From assembly GCA_036311285.1 (NCBI GenBank), contig JAXJQF010000131.1:1-22231 (forward strand): 22,231 bases of DNA, in the 5' to 3' direction. The translations under genes were made by a program, and so were the position numbers. Source of the DNA: JAXJQF01 sp036311285. Its GTDB lineage: Bacteria; Pseudomonadota; Gammaproteobacteria; Enterobacterales; Succinivibrionaceae. Within the stretch, counting starts at the first letter, position 1. Each line of letters opens with the position of its first letter. The notes under the pieces were generated by a model. The model had not been told where the DNA came from, made no database searches, and saw nothing but the letters and a program-made list of their open reading frames with translations. Positions 21,610 through 22,231 of this stretch are shown here, piece by piece.

Positions 21610-21633
21610 AGAGCTAGTATTTGTACTAGCTCT
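21610..21633. terminator. Perfect 10-bp hairpin, probable terminator
   Basis: AGAGCTAGTA (21610-21619), loop TTTG, TACTAGCTCT (21624-21633). The T runs are short on either strand. It overlaps the stop codon of the minus-strand gene remnant and could serve both that gene and rloB. Confidence 0.5.
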
Positions 21634-21873
21634 TATCATTGTTAAAGAATTTCTTTGTTGTTTGAATACAGTAGTCCTTTGTATTGTCATTATCAATTAA
21701 ATCGTCTTTATTAAATGAGACTGTAGGTAAATCGATTCTTAAAGCTTTAAATAAATCTTTTTTATATTCTACAAATAACCGTTATTAAATTGAGTAACCA
21801 TTATGTTATTAACCTTTGCCAGAACCTTATGGTCGCAATCATATATAAGTCTAAAATTATTATTTATAAAGCA
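21626..21873 (-). pseudogene. C-terminal remnant of an unidentified gene, with an internal TAG
   Basis: On the minus strand, 82 codons lie between TGA (21876-21874) and the terminal TAG (21628-21626), broken only by a TAG at 21771-21769. The reading is protein-like on both sides of that stop: IYDCDHKVLAKVNNIMVTQF before it, and KKDLFKALRIDLPTVSFNKD followed by DDLIDNDN and TTKKFF after it. A hairpin at its 3' end acts like a terminator. I do not recognise the family. No start codon or binding site is left, so this looks like the tail of a gene that was truncated and then acquired a nonsense mutation. Confidence 0.5.
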
Positions 21874-21879
21874 TCAAGC

Positions 21880-21915
21880 ATTAATACACAAAAATACAAT
21901 CTATTAATACACAAA
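21880..21915. repeat. 13-bp direct repeat
   Basis: ATTAATACACAAA occurs at 21880-21892 and again at 21903-21915, a period of 23 bases. It sits at the broken 5' side of the minus-strand remnant. Confidence 0.6.
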
Positions 21916-22108
21916 TTTATTTTTATGGTTTTATTTTTTTTGTATGAAATTTTATTTCCAGTAGTTAAATTTCTTTCGTTGTTTTTGCTTATTTAATGAA
22001 GAAAAGACAATATGCATACAATTTGTAAATATTGAGCCTGCGTATATAGTTATAAACAATACTGTATATAACAGAGCTTCTGTAGTTAGAATTAAACGTA
22101 ATAAAAAT

Positions 22109-22231
22109 GGCTCTTCACGGATTTGTCGGGAGTCCTATGGTCGACTTATACCTAATCAATGTAAAGAAATAGTCTTCATCTCGGTAGCCATATGCTATAC
22201 GTTTGGCTACCTTAATCTTATTATTCATCCC
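22109..22231 (-). mobile_element. End of an ISL3-family insertion sequence
   Basis: The element starts at 22109 with GGCTCTTCACGGATTTGTCG, whose GGCTCTTC opening is the terminal inverted-repeat signature of the ISL3 family. It continues off the right edge with the transposase pointing outward to this end. The far end and the expected 8-bp target duplication are outside the window, so exact boundaries cannot be confirmed. Confidence 0.72.
22115..22231 (-). CDS. ISL3-family transposase, C-terminal 38 residues only
   Basis: The minus-strand frame entering from the right edge reads GMNNKIKVAKRIAYGYRDED, then YFFTLIRYKS and a short tail, and stops at TGA 22117-22115. N-N-K-I-K-x2-K-R-x-A-Y-G-[YF]-R followed by a Y-F helix is the conserved C terminus of ISL3 (IS204/IS1001/IS1165) DDE transposases. 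The stop codon lies inside the terminal inverted repeat, 6 bases from the element end. Whether the rest is intact cannot be seen. Confidence 0.8.
   Translation of the reverse strand, partial: GMNNKIKVAKRIAYGYRDEDYFFTLIRYKSTIGLPTNP

Larger units (their letters stand above)
21562..22108. other. 547-bp gap between rloB-like gene and the ISL3-type element
   Basis: It contains a GAAATTA/TAATTTC inverted repeat (21574-21592), the hairpin at 21610-21633, a decayed minus-strand gene fragment (21626-21873), a 13-bp direct repeat (21880-21915), and about 190 bases of AT-rich sequence without visible signal up to the IS end. Confidence 0.55.

Noticed and set aside
21790..21996. Plus-strand 68-codon frame after the rloB-like gene
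   Set aside because: Low-complexity Ile/Lys/Phe/Leu-rich product, no binding site, and it runs antisense to the better supported minus-strand remnant and across the 13-bp repeat.
1..22231. tRNA, rRNA or replication origin
   Set aside because: I saw no cloverleaf-like tRNA, no rRNA segment and no DnaA-box cluster or iterons on reading the window.

Overview
The window reads as AT-rich (by eye about 30% G+C) gammaproteobacterial chromosome. The order accD - folC - dedD-like gene is a gammaproteobacterial arrangement, and AccD, PdxH, HtpX and the Nif3/YbgI protein all resemble enterobacterial relatives. Very low G+C, a three-domain NifU/NifS pair and a large glutamine-dependent NAD synthetase suggest an anaerobic gut or rumen lineage such as Succinivibrionaceae. 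That placement is inference from gene content, not a search result.

Layout. 1-176 is the 3' end of a foreign-looking AAA/PD-(D/E)XK nuclease-type gene. 439-1314 is htpX. 1559-3782 is a nifU-nifS iron-sulfur cluster assembly operon. A 551-bp non-coding stretch with a good promoter leads to accD (4334-5236), a strong terminator, then folC (5443-6747). 7015-9569 is a probable operon: SPOR-domain envelope protein, Nif3-like protein, pdxH. A small orphan gene (9661-9912) follows with its own promoter. It is separated by a bidirectional terminator from three minus-strand genes: a secreted protein with five 19-residue cysteine repeats (10138-10734), an unknown 206-aa protein (11063-11683), and a PKD-domain lipoprotein (11743-13110). 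A perfect CRP-type palindrome lies in the divergent region before nadE (13514-15574). A PMCA-type calcium P-type ATPase follows (15904-18567).

From just after the ATPase (about 18568) to about 21561 the sequence changes character: glutamine is mostly CAG instead of CAA, and ribosome binding sites are strong and Firmicutes-like. This block carries an orphan 179-aa gene, a dead IS200/IS605-type TnpA fragment, and a two-gene module (ABC-type ATPase plus RloB/Toprim-like protein) matching the AbiL / RloA-RloB abortive-infection family. A decayed minus-strand gene fragment and the end of an ISL3-family insertion sequence (from 22109) lie to its right. The right-hand 3.5 kb is therefore best read as an accessory island with a phage-defence module set between IS debris.

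Housekeeping genes cover fatty-acid synthesis (AccD), folate (FolC), vitamin B6 (PdxH), NAD (NadE), Fe-S assembly (NifU/NifS), envelope and protein quality control (DedD-like, HtpX) and cation export. The least explained parts are the cysteine-repeat protein, the lipoprotein/206-aa pair, the 83-aa and 179-aa orphans and the defence island.
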